The position numbers and the translations under genes are program-made. A stretch of DNA of 64,000 nt, from the NCBI GenBank assembly GCA_946902985.2, contig OX336393.1:48793348-48857347 (forward strand). Direction: 5' to 3'. The notes below the pieces were generated by a model. The model saw nothing but the letters and a program-made list of their open reading frames with translations. It made no database searches and was not told where the DNA came from. This document shows positions 34,277 through 45,065 of the stretch, one piece after another. Source of the DNA: Meconema thalassinum. Its lineage: Eukaryota > Arthropoda > Insecta > Orthoptera > Tettigoniidae. Each line of letters begins with the position of its first letter. The first letter of the stretch is position 1.

Positions 34277-34755
34277 GTTATATGAAACTTACAGTTGATG
34301 CTTTATGGAAGTAAAAATAATTAGGAATTGTTGGTTGATATGGAAACCAGATGTTTTAATATAATATTTGTTTTATTCTTATGTTATTCCTTGTTCATTT
34401 GGAACAAGTAGATGATTATGGGTCAGTAATTTAACTGTTTAATTGTTTGTAGCGCCATAATTTTGATTAATTAAATGTGTTAAAATAGGAGTTGATTTTG
34501 TTGTTATTTTTGCAAGTGTATCCTCTAATTAATCCAAAATATGTGAGTCACAGAGTGGGTGAACTTACCGCAACCCCGAAAATCCCGAATTGAGCTACGC
34601 TGGTATACTGTGATTTGCATATTTCTTGCTAAAAGGGCACAGTATGAAGAAACGGGTGACGTAATGGCATGTCTCTAAACTCTCTCCTACCTTCAAAAGT
34701 TGGATTAAGTTCACTCTGTAAATGTATGTATCTGTAAATATTGCTTTTTAAAACA
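34277..34755. other. Unassigned interval
   Basis: AT-rich, no recognised feature before the tandem repeat that starts near 34760. Confidence 0.4.
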
Positions 34756-34759
34756 TTAA

Positions 34760-35040
34760 AAAAATGTACTGACGACGCTATTTTAAAGCTGATTTTAAAC
34801 ACGGCTAAATAATAGAAATCAGTGTTGGAGGAAGAATTCATTGTCCTCTCAGGTAAAGGTAAAAAAAAAAATGTACTGACGACGCTGTTTTAAAGCTGAT
34901 TTTAAACACGCCTAAATAATAGAAATGTATTTCTATCATTTAGCCAGTCCGAAGCGTGGATAAAGTGTGATGGGAATCAGTGTTTAAAAAATGTACTGAT
35001 GACGCTATTTTAAAGCTGATTTTAAACACGCCTATATAAT
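34760..35040 (+). repeat. Tandem repeat, 3 copies of a ~110-118 bp unit
   Basis: AAATGTACTGACGACGCT followed by TTTTAAAGCTGATTTTAAAC starts near 34762, 34870 and 34988. The third copy runs into an (AAT)n microsatellite at 35041-35065. Confidence 0.88.
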
Positions 35041-35094
35041 AGAATAATAATAATAATAATAATAATGTTTTTGGCTTTACGTCCCACTAACTAA
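35041..35094 (+). mobile_element. SINE (family E) 3' tip with (AAT)n tail
   Basis: (AAT)n followed by TTGGCTTTACGTCCCACTAACT, the usual 3' end of an insect tRNA-SINE whose longer copies here are at 55155-55385 and 44655-44905. Confidence 0.6.
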
Positions 35095-35225
35095 TAAAAT
35101 TCCGTGGTGGTCGCTTAGTTCGCTGGTCGCTAAATTCACAGAAGTGTAGACCTTCGAGGCGCAGGTAAAATTTCGTGATGGTCGCTTAGTTCGCTGGTCG
35201 CTAAATTCGCTGGTCGCTTTTTTCG
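35095..35225 (-). repeat. Short tandem array of GCGACCAGCGAA words beside SINE A
   Basis: The plus strand reads GGTCGCTTAGTTCGCTGGTCGCTAAATTC twice with GCTGGTCGCT repeated. The same words occur at 30036-30180, again immediately adjacent to a SINE A 3' end. Confidence 0.75.
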
Positions 35226-35625
35226 CGACACCGCGACAACGCGGTCATGTAGCCCCGTGAACTTTGGGTGTGTGTAGAATCTGTCTGATAACCGGTGTTA
35301 ATTGTGATGGCTCTATTAGTATGTGTTATCTGTTTTTAATTCAAGTAAGGAATGCAGGCATTTAATTTGCAGGTAGCTCCTACTTTTGCTACCAACCACC
35401 ACCGTCAACGGCAACTAGTTTGTGAACTTGGTTACTAGATACCACCGCAGTCGATTCTGGCGACGAACGTTGGAACCTAAGAGCGTTAGTCAAATCTAAC
35501 CTATAATTTGGCTTCACACAATAAGTGTAGTGAGTGGAAGGTTCTTTTACATGACATGGGCCCGCCGGCTTTACTTCCCCGCCGAAGGAAGGCATACTGA
35601 GGGATCATTAATGGTCTTAAAAATC
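35226..35625 (-). mobile_element. SINE family A, head missing
   Basis: Reverse complement of the SINE A body from the 3' end (GACAACGCGGTCATGTAGCC at 35234) to GGCATACTGAGGGATCA (35590-35606). The tRNA-like head is absent, so the copy is 5'-truncated. Confidence 0.88.
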
Positions 35626-35739
35626 CTCTAATTGATGAATTGATGATCATGGAAGCACGTCGTTCTCTCAGAGGTGGTGGTTTTTGTTGTTGCTATTTCA
35701 TTGGAGGTGCTTTGGCATCGTGGTCATATAGCCCCGTGT

Positions 35740-35995
35740 AGTTTAGGGTGTGTAGAATTTGTCTGATAACCTGTATTTTTGTGATGGCTGTATGAGGTGG
35801 CCATAGCCTTGAATTAGAAACCATCCCGACATTTATCTGGAGCAGAATTTGGAAACAATGGAAAATCACTTCCAGGTTAGCTGAGGTGAGAATCGAACCC
35901 ACCTGTTCTCAATTTTGTCTCACGAGGCAATGTGTAGCATGTTCCAAGCTTGGTAGAGTCGGGAACCGAACTCACACCTCAGTGGTTACAAGAGT
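35740..35995 (-). mobile_element. tRNA-headed SINE (family G)
   Basis: Contains GAGGTGGCCATAGCCTTGAATTAG, GGAAACAATGGAAAATCACTTC and the box B complement GAATCGAACCCACCTG. A second fragment of the same kind is at 38640-38735 (GGAAACCACTCCCAGG..GAATCGAACCCGGG). The first 50 bases resemble a SINE A 3' end, so two SINEs may abut here. Confidence 0.6.
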
Positions 35996-35999
35996 CTAG

Positions 36000-36600
36000 A
36001 CTGGATGAAATTAATTATTGTATGTATTCTCTGACCAAATAACGCTGATGTTGTTTTTAATCAACATTGTATAATTGTTTGTTTCAGGATATTGCTCATT
36101 TGTGTTGTGTTTAATATGATTATTGTTTTTTTCTCATTTAGTTCAAATTTCCGATGACAATTCAATAATTATACCTCTATTGTTCTTCTGCTTATTTGCA
36201 CAATGGATATTAATACATTTTGTACTAATGAAGGATATTAACAAATGGACGCAACGAAGGACCGTCAAACATGCAGTTGTCGTCATAATCAGTGATACCA
36301 GAACTGTAGGATGCCCCAATTTTCCCCGGTTCTCCAGTAATAATAATTGCGTGTGGCCTCCGTGGAGGCCTGATAAATGGCTGTGATCCAGATCTGTCTG
36401 TGCAGGTCGCGGCAGGCAGCCCACGGAGGGAATTCAAGCTCATGAAAACTGTGTCATATCGCACTGATGTAACTAAAAGTGATGTTGGTAAATGAGAAAC
36501 ACATGAAAATAGAATGCCCATTGGAGCAGGTTGAACATTACGCTGGGTATTCTCTCTGGTAGTATGGGGAAAGAAATATACTGTCATTGTCAGTTGTAAC
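36000..36600. other. Unassigned interval
   Basis: Overlapping frames of 87-128 residues occur on both strands at 36123-36611. None shows a family motif, and overlapping opposite-strand frames of similar length suggest chance. Confidence 0.4.
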
Positions 36601-36604
36601 TGTT

Positions 36605-36830
36605 CAGTCAACCCCTGGCACTATCCAGCCCATGACGGGCTAAGGCCGACCAAGCGACCGCTGCCCAGCCATTTGGCCTGCAGATATTGGGGTGACGCGT
36701 GATCAACGCGTCGGGTCCCCTCGGCCGTTAATCATGGTATTCGTGATCGGGGCGCTGTCTCACTGTCAGACAGCTACTCAATTGTCCTCACGAGGCTGAG
36801 TGCACCCCGTTCCAACCAACTGTTCAGTCG
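36605..36830 (-). mobile_element. SINE-like repeat (family F)
   Basis: Contains CCAGCCCATGACGGGCTAAG, GCCATTTGGCCTGCAGATAT, GGGGTGACGCGTGATCAACG and CTCACGAGGCTGAGTGCACC, a phrase set I know from repetitive insect DNA. On the minus strand it begins GGTTGGAACGGGGTGCAC. Only one copy is present here, so its limits are approximate. Confidence 0.55.
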
Positions 36831-36831
36831 G

Positions 36832-37600
36832 TCAACCCAATGACTGGGCGGGATACAATGTATTGTTGTTTGAGTCTTCGTCTATTGACTGGTTTGATGC
36901 AGTACTCCGTGCCTCCCTGTCCTGAGCTAATCGTTTCATCTCTACATAGCTACCACACCATACATCCGAGGCAATCTGTTTAACATATTCTAACCTTGGT
37001 CTACCCCTACAGTTCTTGTCCTCAACCCTTCCTTCCATAACTAAGCTCTCTATTCCTGGGTGTCTTAGTATGTGTCCTACCAACCTATCTCTACTCTTCA
37101 TTAGCAGTCGCCAGAAACATCTCTCCTCTCCTACTAGTCTTAATAACTCTTGGTTTGTAACCCTATCTACCCATCTGATCTTCATCATTCTCCTGTAACA
37201 GCACATTTCAAACGCTTCAATTCTCCTCTTTTCTGCTGCACCACTAGTCCAAGTTTCACTTCCATAGAGCGCCACGCTCCAGACAAAGGCTTTCAAAAAT
37301 GACTCCTAATACCTAAATCTATATTCGATGTCAACAGATTCCTTTTCTGTAGAAATGCTTTCCTTGCCTGTGCTAGCCTACTTTTATATCCTCTTTGCTT
37401 CATCCATCACTGGTTATTTTGCTTCCTAAGTAAAATAAGTCTCCTACTTCATTTAGTTTTTCACCTGCCAATTTGATGTCCAGAGAGGATTCTGATTTAT
37501 TTCGGCTGCATTCCAATATTTTGATTTTACATTTCTTAATTTTCATCATAAATTCTTTCGTCAAGACGGAGTCCATACCATTCAATGTATACAATGTATA
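36832..37600 (-). pseudogene. LINE (endonuclease/RT type) C-terminal fragment
   Basis: The minus frame 37296-36832 includes SVALYGSETW, RRIEAFEMCCYRRMMKIRWVDRVTN, LLRLVGEERCFWRL, RLVGHILRHPG and NCRGRPRLEYV. This order (YGSETW ... AFExxCxRRxLxIxWxDxxTN ... RLxGHxLRH ... GRPR) is the conserved C-terminal domain of insect LINEs that is annotated in many genomes as an RT-like or craniofacial-development-like protein. A second minus frame (37594-37400) carries the preceding segment with KIKILECSRNKS and GEKLNEVGDLFYLGSKITSDG. The two are out of frame, so it is a broken copy. The RT catalytic YxDD region is not present. Confidence 0.85.
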
Positions 37601-37614
37601 TCAAATATGAATAA

Positions 37615-38524
37615 CTAGCAACCCGTCCCGGCTTCTTCCGGGAACAGTTTTGAATGCATTACGTGATAAGCTCTCGTTTTTCGATGTCAATGAACTTGGA
37701 CCTATATCCGTTTTACGTCTCGGCATGATGGATTAAAATCACTGACTGGTCTATTATTTATATCATTATGGAGATGCATGTGCAACGGATTCTTGTCAGA
37801 CGTAGTTTAAGAATGGTGAGGTGTATGAAACACAAATACCCCTTCCGTCCAATATTAACTTGATTGTGTATTTTGCGGAAATTAAAGTTCACAGGCAAAA
37901 TGAAGAAAAGCCGAGTTGCAGTTCCAGGGAAACTCCAAACACAACCACTCTTCTCTGAAGTCTTAACTCAACACGAATCGACAGTTAGCTGCTGGCTGTA
38001 TCTGGGGTGATAGGCTCGCCGGTAGGTAGGTTGTAACTTGGGTGATAGACTCTCCCCTAGCTAGCTCGTAAACTGTCACCCCAGTAATTGAATGGAGATT
38101 GTTGGAAGAAATGATAACGTAATAACACTTATAGTGGGCGATGTATTGAAGATAAAGATATGCTCTCACGGACATTTTTGTAAAACCTTTCATGCCGAAC
38201 AATTCTTACACTCATAGTATATTGATATGTTTAACGGTTTGCCCAGCGTATGCTTAAGAAACGCACCAACGCCATTTTTATCGACTTTTTCACTGAGATC
38301 GTTACTGCTTGGCTTCCTTTGTTCATAAATAAATTATTTTATACAGACACCTTCCTCGAGATATCCTCTACAGAATGGTAAATACCGCATCAAAATCCAT
38401 ACATTGGTTCTCGAGATTAACCGTGACATCCAAGAATCGGGGACTTTAGTTAGTTGTTGTTTTAAGGAACGGAACTACGAGGTCATTTACTCCCACTCGG
38501 GGACATTGTTTTATGCTAGTTAAG
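37615..38524 (-). mobile_element. Non-autonomous Helitron, minus orientation, carrying a LINE tail
   Basis: The 3' end at the left reads, on the minus strand, CTGTTCCCGGAAGAAGCCGGGACGGGTTGCTAG followed by a host T (hairpin and CTAG terminus). The body is about the reverse complement of 42597-43453 (blocks CACTTATAGTGGGCGATGTA and GGTTCTCGAGATTAACCGTG). A 52-bp LINE tail lies at 38445-38496. The 5' end near 38524 is worn; no clear TC was found. Confidence 0.75.
38445..38496 (-). mobile_element. 52-bp LINE-tail micro-insertion with perfect 8-bp duplication
   Basis: TTTAGTTAGTTGTTGTTTTAAG and AACTACGAGGTCATTTACTC match the LINE 3' module in minus orientation. TCGGGGAC occurs directly on both sides (38437-38444 and 38497-38504), and the Helitron sequence is continuous once the insert is removed. 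Confidence 0.82.
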
Positions 38525-38639
38525 TAAATAACACTCCTGGACAAAAATTACATGTATTAGTTTATGATCACTGTTGGTGTTAAAATTTATAGACTAAAGA
38601 AATATATTATCTAACTGCAGTTTGTGGTGCGTTGAATTG

Positions 38640-38735
38640 GTGTTTATACCGTGGGAAACCACTCCCAGGTTAGCTGACGTAGGAATCGAACCCGGGCCTA
38701 TACGGTGACAGCCACTACGCAACAGTATGGCACCC
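38640..38735 (-). mobile_element. SINE family G fragment
   Basis: GGGAAACCACTCCCAGGTTAGC and GGAATCGAACCCGGGCC, with tRNA-like text GTGACAGCCACTACGC. Abuts a SINE A body at 38736. Confidence 0.5.
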
Positions 38736-39075
38736 TTCGGAGGGGAAGTAAAGCCGGCGGACTCATGTCATAGATTTATGGCATGTAAAAGAACTTTCCA
38801 CTAACTACAATTGTGTGAAGCTAAAATTTGTAGGTTAGTTTTGATTAACGCTCTATTAAGTTCCAACGTTCACCACCAGGTGCCGGTTGCGGTGGCATCT
38901 ATTAGCCAAGTTCACGGCTAGGTGTCGTTGACGGTAGCATTTGGTAGCAAAAGTAAGAACTACATGAAATTGATCGTCTGGAGTCCTTACCTGAATTATA
39001 GACAACACACACTAATACAGCAATCACAATTAACACTGGTTATCAGACAGAGTGCACGGGGCTGAGGAACCATTA
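38736..39075 (+). mobile_element. SINE family A, 5'-truncated
   Basis: Starts in the body at TTCGGAGGGGAAGTAAAGCC and runs to GGTTATCAGACAGAG, then a deletion to TGCACGGGGCTGAGGAACC. Head absent. Confidence 0.85.
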
Positions 39076-39151
39076 TAGGCCTACCACTACGTAACGAGCC
39101 GGACAAATGTGGGGAACAGCAGGGAAGTTAGACAGAAATTCAGTTTTACTC

Positions 39152-39682
39152 AGCGGCTTCGGTGGCGTAGTTGGTAGCATGCTGAGCTTCTATGTCCAAG
39201 ATCGCGGGTTCAAACCCGGCCGAAGTCGTCGGATTTTTTAAGAACGTTAAAAATCCCTCAGTATGCCTTCCTTCGGAGGGGAAGTAAAGCCGGCGGTCCC
39301 ATGTCATAGATTTATGGCATGTTAAAGAACCCTGCACTAATTACACATATGTCAGGCTAAATTATGTAGGTTAAACATTTGACTAACGTTCATAGGTTCC
39401 TACGTTCGTCGTTAAGAGCCGACTGCGGTGGCATCTGGTAATTAAGTTCTGAACTAGTTGGTCGTTGACGGTGGCGTTTGGCGGCAAAAGTAGGAACTAC
39501 TTGAAAAAATGCAATGTCTGCAGTCCTTACTTGAATTAAAACGGACACATACACAAATCCAGTCATGACAATTAACACCGGTTATCAGACAAATACTACA
39601 CACACCCAAAGTACACGGGGCTACATGACCGCGTTGTCGCAGCCCCTAAACTGGGGAACCAACCAACCAACCAACCAACCTA
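39152..39682 (+). mobile_element. SINE family A, full length
   Basis: Same architecture as 33741-34264, with five AACC tail repeats. Flanks AGTTTTACTC (39142) and AGTTTTGCTC (39683) form a 9-of-10 target duplication. Confidence 0.92.
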
Positions 39683-39692
39683 AGTTTTGCTC

Positions 39693-39900
39693 TAGCCAAC
39701 CAGCAACGACCCAAAATCTTGATTAAACACATCTAGTGTTTGCACACCCCTAAATTCTTGGACTACGTTATAATTCCCTGGTTTACGTTAGGCTGTACAC
39801 TGAGAGACCAAGCGTCACGGGAAGGGTGTCCCATGAGAAAATTTGCTGTGTATGTCTCCTGAGCGTTACTGCTAGCTGCAGTCTGTCACAGACACGAGTG
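39693..39900. other. Flank of Tc1-like relic, unassigned
   Basis: Probably the 5' part of the decayed Tc1-like element that follows, but no terminal repeat could be paired. Confidence 0.3.
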
Positions 39901-40260
39901 TAGTGAATATGGCAACACGTCGCGGGTAATTATCGGCACACGGCGCATGGGTCATAGCATTTCGAAGATTACACGTGAATTCGGGTTTCCGAGGTCAACA
40001 GTGTCGAGGGTGGATCTTCAATATCGCAGAGATAATGTTATCGTCCGCACGGGAGGACCACAAGTGCTTAACGAACGGGCATCATGTCACCTCAGCAGAA
40101 GCGTACGGGGCGATCGAAGGGCTACTGTGAGTTCACCGCCCAGTTGAATGTTGGGAGTGAGGAACCCATTTCTTGTCGAGTTGTATTGCTGCCGTTTCGA
40201 GGGTTCGCAGAGGAGCAACTCGTTATTCCGTGCATTTCCATGACGTTTGGCCACTAACAA
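39901..40260 (+). pseudogene. Tc1-like transposase N-terminus, degraded
   Basis: A plus-strand frame at 39947-40147 includes SISKITREFGFPRSTVSRV, the second helix-turn-helix of the bipartite DNA-binding domain of Tc1/mariner transposases, followed by RGDRRATVSS (usual form RGxRRA). After a stop the neighbouring frame continues with LNVGSEEPISCRVV. The DDE catalytic domain is not recognisable. The inverted repeat at 40263-40903 begins directly after it and may have replaced the rest. Confidence 0.6.
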
Positions 40261-40262
40261 GG

Positions 40263-40903
40263 GAAGTACCCCAGCTCGAACGGCTAAAACCGACTGGCAG
40301 CGCGCTTAACATACGAAGATATGTCTGTTCTACTACCCATCACGGGCATTTATCTGTAAAACCCCGCATTAGTGTACCATCAATGTTTGGAAGTTACAGC
40401 GTCCAAAGATTGCAGAAACACAATTCTCAGCAGAAACTACCGTGCAACAGGCATTTCAGACCATTATATTAACAAGAAACAGATGTGATGCAGTATCATC
40501 TGGCAAAAGTTGAACACTTGCTAGCAACAAGAAATCTTAACACATGCAGTACCGTGTTGACATAGTCATCTTTTCCCCAATAGAAGATAATGTGTTGTCC
40601 TTCATTCGACGTCGAAGTGTAAATGTGGAGTTGCAATGAAGTGATTATAACACAGCGGAATGGAACAGTACGCACACTTAACAAGGGCAACTTGTAGACA
40701 TACTCCATTATTTACAATGTTCCCGCATTGCAATAGTCCAAACTCAAATGCCACGGTGATCACATTATCACATACTCAGATGGCGCTGGCGACCGAACAC
40801 GTACTTTTACAGATGAATGGCATTGATAGCTATTGACACGGGTACAACTGTATACTTTAAACCCACTTTCAGTCAGTTTTCGCCGTTCGAGCTGGGGTAC
40901 TTC
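40263..40903. mobile_element. TA-flanked inverted-repeat unit (MITE candidate)
   Basis: Left end GAAGTACCCCAGCTCGAACG and right end CGTTCGAGCTGGGGTACTTC are inverted repeats that extend through GGC(T/G)AAAA and (A/C)(C/T)GACTG, about 30 bp. The inner boundary TA-CCCCAGC would fit a Tc1/mariner-type insertion. The interior shows no coding region. Confidence 0.55.
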
Positions 40904-41049
40904 ATTCGTAAGTGTATATTTATTCATTCAATCATTCATTTCTTTGCAATTGTGGGTGTGTCCCCCGGTGGCAAATTGGGTGTACATATCAAGTAAACAA
41001 TTATACATAACAATTCAATAACAATTAAACACGAATCGTCAGTCTTTTC

Positions 41050-41940
41050 TTAAACACACCTATATGTTTGGGGAAAGGCTTTAAGACTGTGACAGGTAGA
41101 GAGTTCTAATTATCAATGGCACGGTTTAAGAGTGAATATTTACCATAATTTGTACGCTGTGGTTGGCCTTTAACTTTAAAAGGATGATCACTCCTACTCA
41201 TGTTAGTGGGCTTTCCCATACGTTTGTTAACCTCACCCCATGCTGGTTGGGTTGTATACGTGTTGTACATAGCGCAGAGTAAATTTCATCCTCCTAGCCT
41301 CAAGTGATTCCCACCCAAGTTTCTTTAACATACGGCTCACACTGCTTCTGGGATTAAAGTCACTGAGCACAAATCTAGCGGTCTTTCTTTGTACCATTTC
41401 CAACTCATTGATGAGCCCTACTTGATATGGGTCCCAAACCGCCGAGGCGTATTCCAGAATAAGTCTTACAAGTGACAAATATCTTAATTCTTTAGGAGAG
41501 GTACTACTTCCTTTTACCCTCATTACAAAGTGCAGGGATTTGTAAGCTTTAGAAACTACACATCCTATATGACTACTCCATTTCTTGTCATTCCTTACGT
41601 GAACGCCCTAATATGTGCAAGAATCTTTTTCTACAAGTATTTCCGAGCCAATGTTATATTGAAAATCTTGCCTTCGCACTTTTTATTAGACTACATTTTC
41701 TTGTATTTATTTTCATTTTATTTTATTTTCAATCGCCCACTTGTAGACCAGGTTCAGGCCATCTCGAAGTACTGCGTTGTCTTGTGAGTCATGCATCTTT
41801 CGATATATTACACAATCTGGGCAGTGCATTGAAGGATTATATGTGGATTTCAGGGTGATAAAATTTACCCTCGCAGGGATATCCAGTGAAATATATTTAT
41901 CATGTTGAATAATTTTCGACAAGGGAGAAATCTCCACCTA
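41050..41940 (-). pseudogene. CR1/Jockey-like LINE reverse transcriptase fragment
   Basis: The minus frame 41523-41233 includes RYLSLVRLILEYASAVWDPY, EMVQRKTARFVLSDF and SVSRMLKKLGWESLEARR, the conserved region after the RT palm domain of CR1/Jockey LINEs (LVRPILEYAxxVWxPY ... QRxAARF ... SxMLxxLxWxxLxxRR). An upstream piece (41937-41713) ends with LVYKWAIENKIK, matching the Lxxxxxxxxxx-W-xxxNxMKxN motif. Downstream, RAIDNWNSLP lies near 41120. Stops and frameshifts separate the pieces, and the fingers/palm catalytic part is missing. Confidence 0.85.
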
Positions 41941-42404
41941 ACCCTTTTTTCCTCCCTTAATCTCGCCATCGATGGGATAACTCTTCACAATTTGGTCTTG
42001 TAGGAGCCTTCTAAACACAGCAGTACAGATTAACATATTGCATTTCACTAGGACAAGGGCAAAAGAACCTTATGTTTTAAGTGATCCACCCGGATATTTA
42101 TTTAGGATTGTTTATCAAACACAAGAACATCCCGGACTTCATTGCACGAGCTTTTCAACTTTCACCCCTTTCTCTTACTTTAAAAGTCTATATTCCATCC
42201 GTATGAGAAACATGGGCGTGGCACTTTAGCCTTTCACGTAGTCTAATCCCGTGCCTAAAGCTCGCCGCGAAGCACGTCCCTTCATTAGCTGTGGGGAAAG
42301 TGAACTATCCATTGTTCTGTTTATTATAACTAACACTTTTATAGCTACTCATCAATAATTTTGTAGTATCTTGGCTGATTGCTCTACCAAGTGATTTTAT
42401 GACT
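41941..42404. other. Unassigned interval
   Basis: No recognised gene or repeat end. Confidence 0.4.
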
Positions 42405-42482
42405 GGCTGCGTGGCTAAGCGGTTACGTCTTTTTGTCGCTATTCAGTCGGTCAGCACCATTATGCCCAATGAATGGGCGAGA
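42405..42482 (+). mobile_element. SINE family E head fragment
   Basis: GACTGGCTGCGTGGCTAAGCGG followed by TTACGTC matches the tRNA-like head of the SINE at 55155-55385 (minus strand there). It then shifts to a GTCGGTCAGCACC..ATGCCCAATGAATGGGCG stretch resembling another SINE body. Confidence 0.6.
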
Positions 42483-42536
42483 TAGTTAGTTTGTTATTGT
42501 TGTTTTAAGGGGCAGAACTACGAGGTCATCTGCCCC
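42483..42536 (-). mobile_element. LINE-tail fragment
   Basis: On the minus strand AGGGGCAGATGACCTCGTAG, CTGCCCCTTAAAACAAC and AATAACAAACTAAC, the LINE 3' module of 13080-13133. Confidence 0.75.
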
Positions 42537-42596
42537 TAATGGGCAGGGTACAAGATGTAAATACGTAAACACACTCCTGGAAAAAAAATACATGTA

Positions 42597-43453
42597 TCTC
42601 TAAACTTAATATAAAACGAAGTCCCCAATTTGTGTTTGTTACGGGTAAACTCGAGAACCATTGGATGGATTTTGATGCGGTTTTCGCCATTCTGTAGAGG
42701 ATAGCTGGAGGATGATTTCTGTAGAAAAAAAATATTTATGATCAAAGGAAGCCGAGCAGTAACGATTTGAGTTGAAAAGTCGAAAAAAAAACCTGGCGTC
42801 CGAGCACTTTGTAAGTTTACGCTGGGCAAACCGTTAAAAATATCTAAATACTATGAGTGTAAGAATTGTTCAGCATGAAAAGTTCTACAAAAACGTCCGC
42901 GAGAGCATATCTCTATCTTCATTACATCGCCCACTATAAGTGTTTTTGCGTTTTAATTTCTTCCAAACATGTCAATTCAACTACTGAGGCGACAGTTTAC
43001 GAGCTAGCTAAGAGCGAGTCTATCATCCCTGTTACAGCTTAGCTAGCGGGCGAACCTATTGCCCCAGATACAGCCAGCAGTAAACCGTTGAGTCGTGTTG
43101 AGTTAAAAACTTTAGAGAAGATTGGTTGTGTTTGGAGATTCCCTGGAAGTGCAACTCGGCTTTTCTTTATTTCGCCTGTGAACTTTTCATTCCGCAAAAT
43201 ACACAGTCAAGTTAAGATTGGACGGAAAGGGGATTTGTGTTTCATGCACCTCGCCATTCTTAAATTACGTCTGACAAGAATTTGTTGCACATGCATCTCC
43301 ATGATAATATAATTAATAGTCCAGTCAGTGATTTTAACCCATCATGCCGAGCCTAAAACGGATATTGGTCGTTGTTCATTGACAATGGAAGAAACCGCTT
43401 ATCACGTAATGCATTCATAACTGTTCCCGGGCGAAGCCGGCTCGCGTTGCTAG
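42597..43453 (+). mobile_element. Non-autonomous Helitron with paralogous empty site
   Basis: Starts TCTCTAAACTTAATATAAAAC after host A and ends CTGTTCCCGGGCGAAGCCGG..GCGTTGCTAG before host T. The flanks join as ACATGTA/TTAGTTA. An uninterrupted relative of these flanks, ACATGTATTAGTTT, lies at 38550-38563, so the insertion point is fixed to the base. The body has no Rep/helicase. Same family as 37615-38524 and 52893-53575. Confidence 0.88.
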
Positions 43454-43639
43454 TTAGTTAATAAAAATGGGTCAATTTAGGATTACGCGTTTCGACCCAC
43501 AAGTGGCCATCATCAGATCTTGATCACTGTGTCAAGGTTAATTTTTCACTGTGGTTCAATAGCACGTCGTTAGATGATTATAGTCTAATGTTTGTTTCGC
43601 AGTTTGAATCTCGTTATGCGTTAGGTTTGTTTTGTGAAT

Positions 43640-44400
43640 TACGTGATGATTATAATTGTTGTTTAAAGGGGCCTAACATCTAGGTTATCGTCCCCTAATG
43701 GTTTGGGTGATAGTGAAAATGGAAGATGATCAAATGACACTTGCAAATAAAACTAACTGCTCTTTTACAAACGAGAAGAGGAAATGGGACACAAAGAGGA
43801 GAAGAATGTAAACAAAAGACAGGAGGAAAAGAAATGCCCTCAACCCTCGAAGAATGAGAACTGAGGGATTTGGAAGGAAGGAGAGCCATGAAAGGCAGAG
43901 AGGAAAGGGGAAAGAGGAGAGAATCCGCCCCAAAGGCAACGGAAAAAGGGGAAAAACTTGACCCAGCTCAGGAATCCCTCGGGGTCGCCAAATCCCAAAC
44001 TGACCAGCCGTGAGATCCTGAGGGTGTAGCACAATCCAGGGTGCACCAGAAGTGGTGGGGCTACATACACCCTGCCTCCTTGAGCGCATTGAGCAGAAGG
44101 CAGGAGATACAATGAAAATAAAATTAAGGCTGACCCCTCGAAGAATGAGGGTATCAGAAAAGATGAGACAAGGGTCAATTAAGGCAGGGTAGTGAAAGAC
44201 TCCCTAGGCCTCGGATACCCTAGTACCGTCGGGGTCGGTAAAGAACAAGAGTTGACCAAGGGAGGTCGATAGGAAATATGGCAGAGAGGAGCCCCGCACA
44301 AGTAAGTGGAAGTAATACCGAACTCAATTGGGGCCCCGTGGTCGCCAACCCACGTCCCACTAGTCGTGAGCCCCTGGGGGCTGAATTACATGAGTAACGG
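43640..44400 (-). mobile_element. SINE-like repeat (family B), minus orientation
   Basis: On the minus strand the 3' hairpin is GGGGACGATAACCTAGATG..AGGCCCCTTT with an AACAATTATAATCATC tail (43640-43695). The body matches 8285-8797 reversed. Extra A/G-rich sequence (43730-43960) is present only in this copy. Minus-strand frames of 110-120 residues reflect pyrimidine-rich text and lack motifs. Confidence 0.6.
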
Positions 44401-44654
44401 TGTATATGCACGTTTATACAATTTAGAATAACACACTGCAATAATAAAAATAAATCAATTAACAAATTGAGCACGCACTAGAAAAAATCTAATAAGTAGG
44501 CTGCACTGACCTTGGTGTTGTCCTCCTCACAGCGATGTTGGCTTATCGTCCTCCACACATACATTCATTGGGCACAACCGTGTTGACCGACTGAAGAGCT
44601 ACAAAAGACAATTTGTATTGGCAACACTGAAAATAATGGCTTCAGACTCTACAT

Positions 44655-44905
44655 TTCAGTGGCTACGTTCTCGCCTGCTGCGCCCCAGGTTGCAGTATCT
44701 AATCTTGGCTCAGTCAGTTGGCATTTGAGGGTGCGCAAATGCGAGGAAACCGTGTCAGTAGATTTACTGGCACGTTCAAGATCCCCTTCGGAGCAAAATT
44801 CCGGCACCCCGGCGTCTCTAAAAGCCGCAGTGGTTAAAAGGGACGTAAAACCAAGAACATCATCCAGTGGTTTTATGACCACCTTCTTGTCCCAAACATA
44901 AGGTC
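44655..44905 (+). mobile_element. tRNA-headed SINE (family E)
   Basis: GTGGCTACGTTCTCGCCTGC, GAGGGTGCGCAAATGCGAGG, GATTTACTGGCACG, GATCCCCTTCGGAGCAAAAT and AAAGGGACGTAAAACCAAGA correspond to the reverse complement of 55155-55385. The frame on either strand (about 80 residues) is the repeat, not a gene. Confidence 0.8.
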
Positions 44906-44929
44906 CGTGGTTCATTCTCCGGCTCTGCT

Positions 44930-45065
44930 AAGAAATGTAATTCTTGTCTGTCGTGAGGCTTAACTGAGAACAGGTGGGTTCGATTCCCACCTTATTCATC
45001 CTAGAAGTGGGTGTTCGTAGTTGCCAACTACTGCTTAGAGCTTTTCAAGAAATTTGATATTTAGA
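44930..45065 (+). mobile_element. tRNA-like SINE fragment
   Basis: TCTGTCGTGAGGCTTAACTGAG with GGTGGGTTCGATTCCCACC, a box B-like hairpin, matches the head part of family G (compare 35890-35930 reversed). Confidence 0.5.

Noticed and set aside
36123..36611. Overlapping frames of 87-128 residues on both strands
   Set aside because: No motif, opposite-strand overlap, and no splice or promoter evidence; best treated as chance.
43730..44178. Hydrophobic minus frames of 112-119 residues
   Set aside because: Pyrimidine-rich sequence of a dispersed repeat (family B) gives Leu/Phe/Ser-rich translations.
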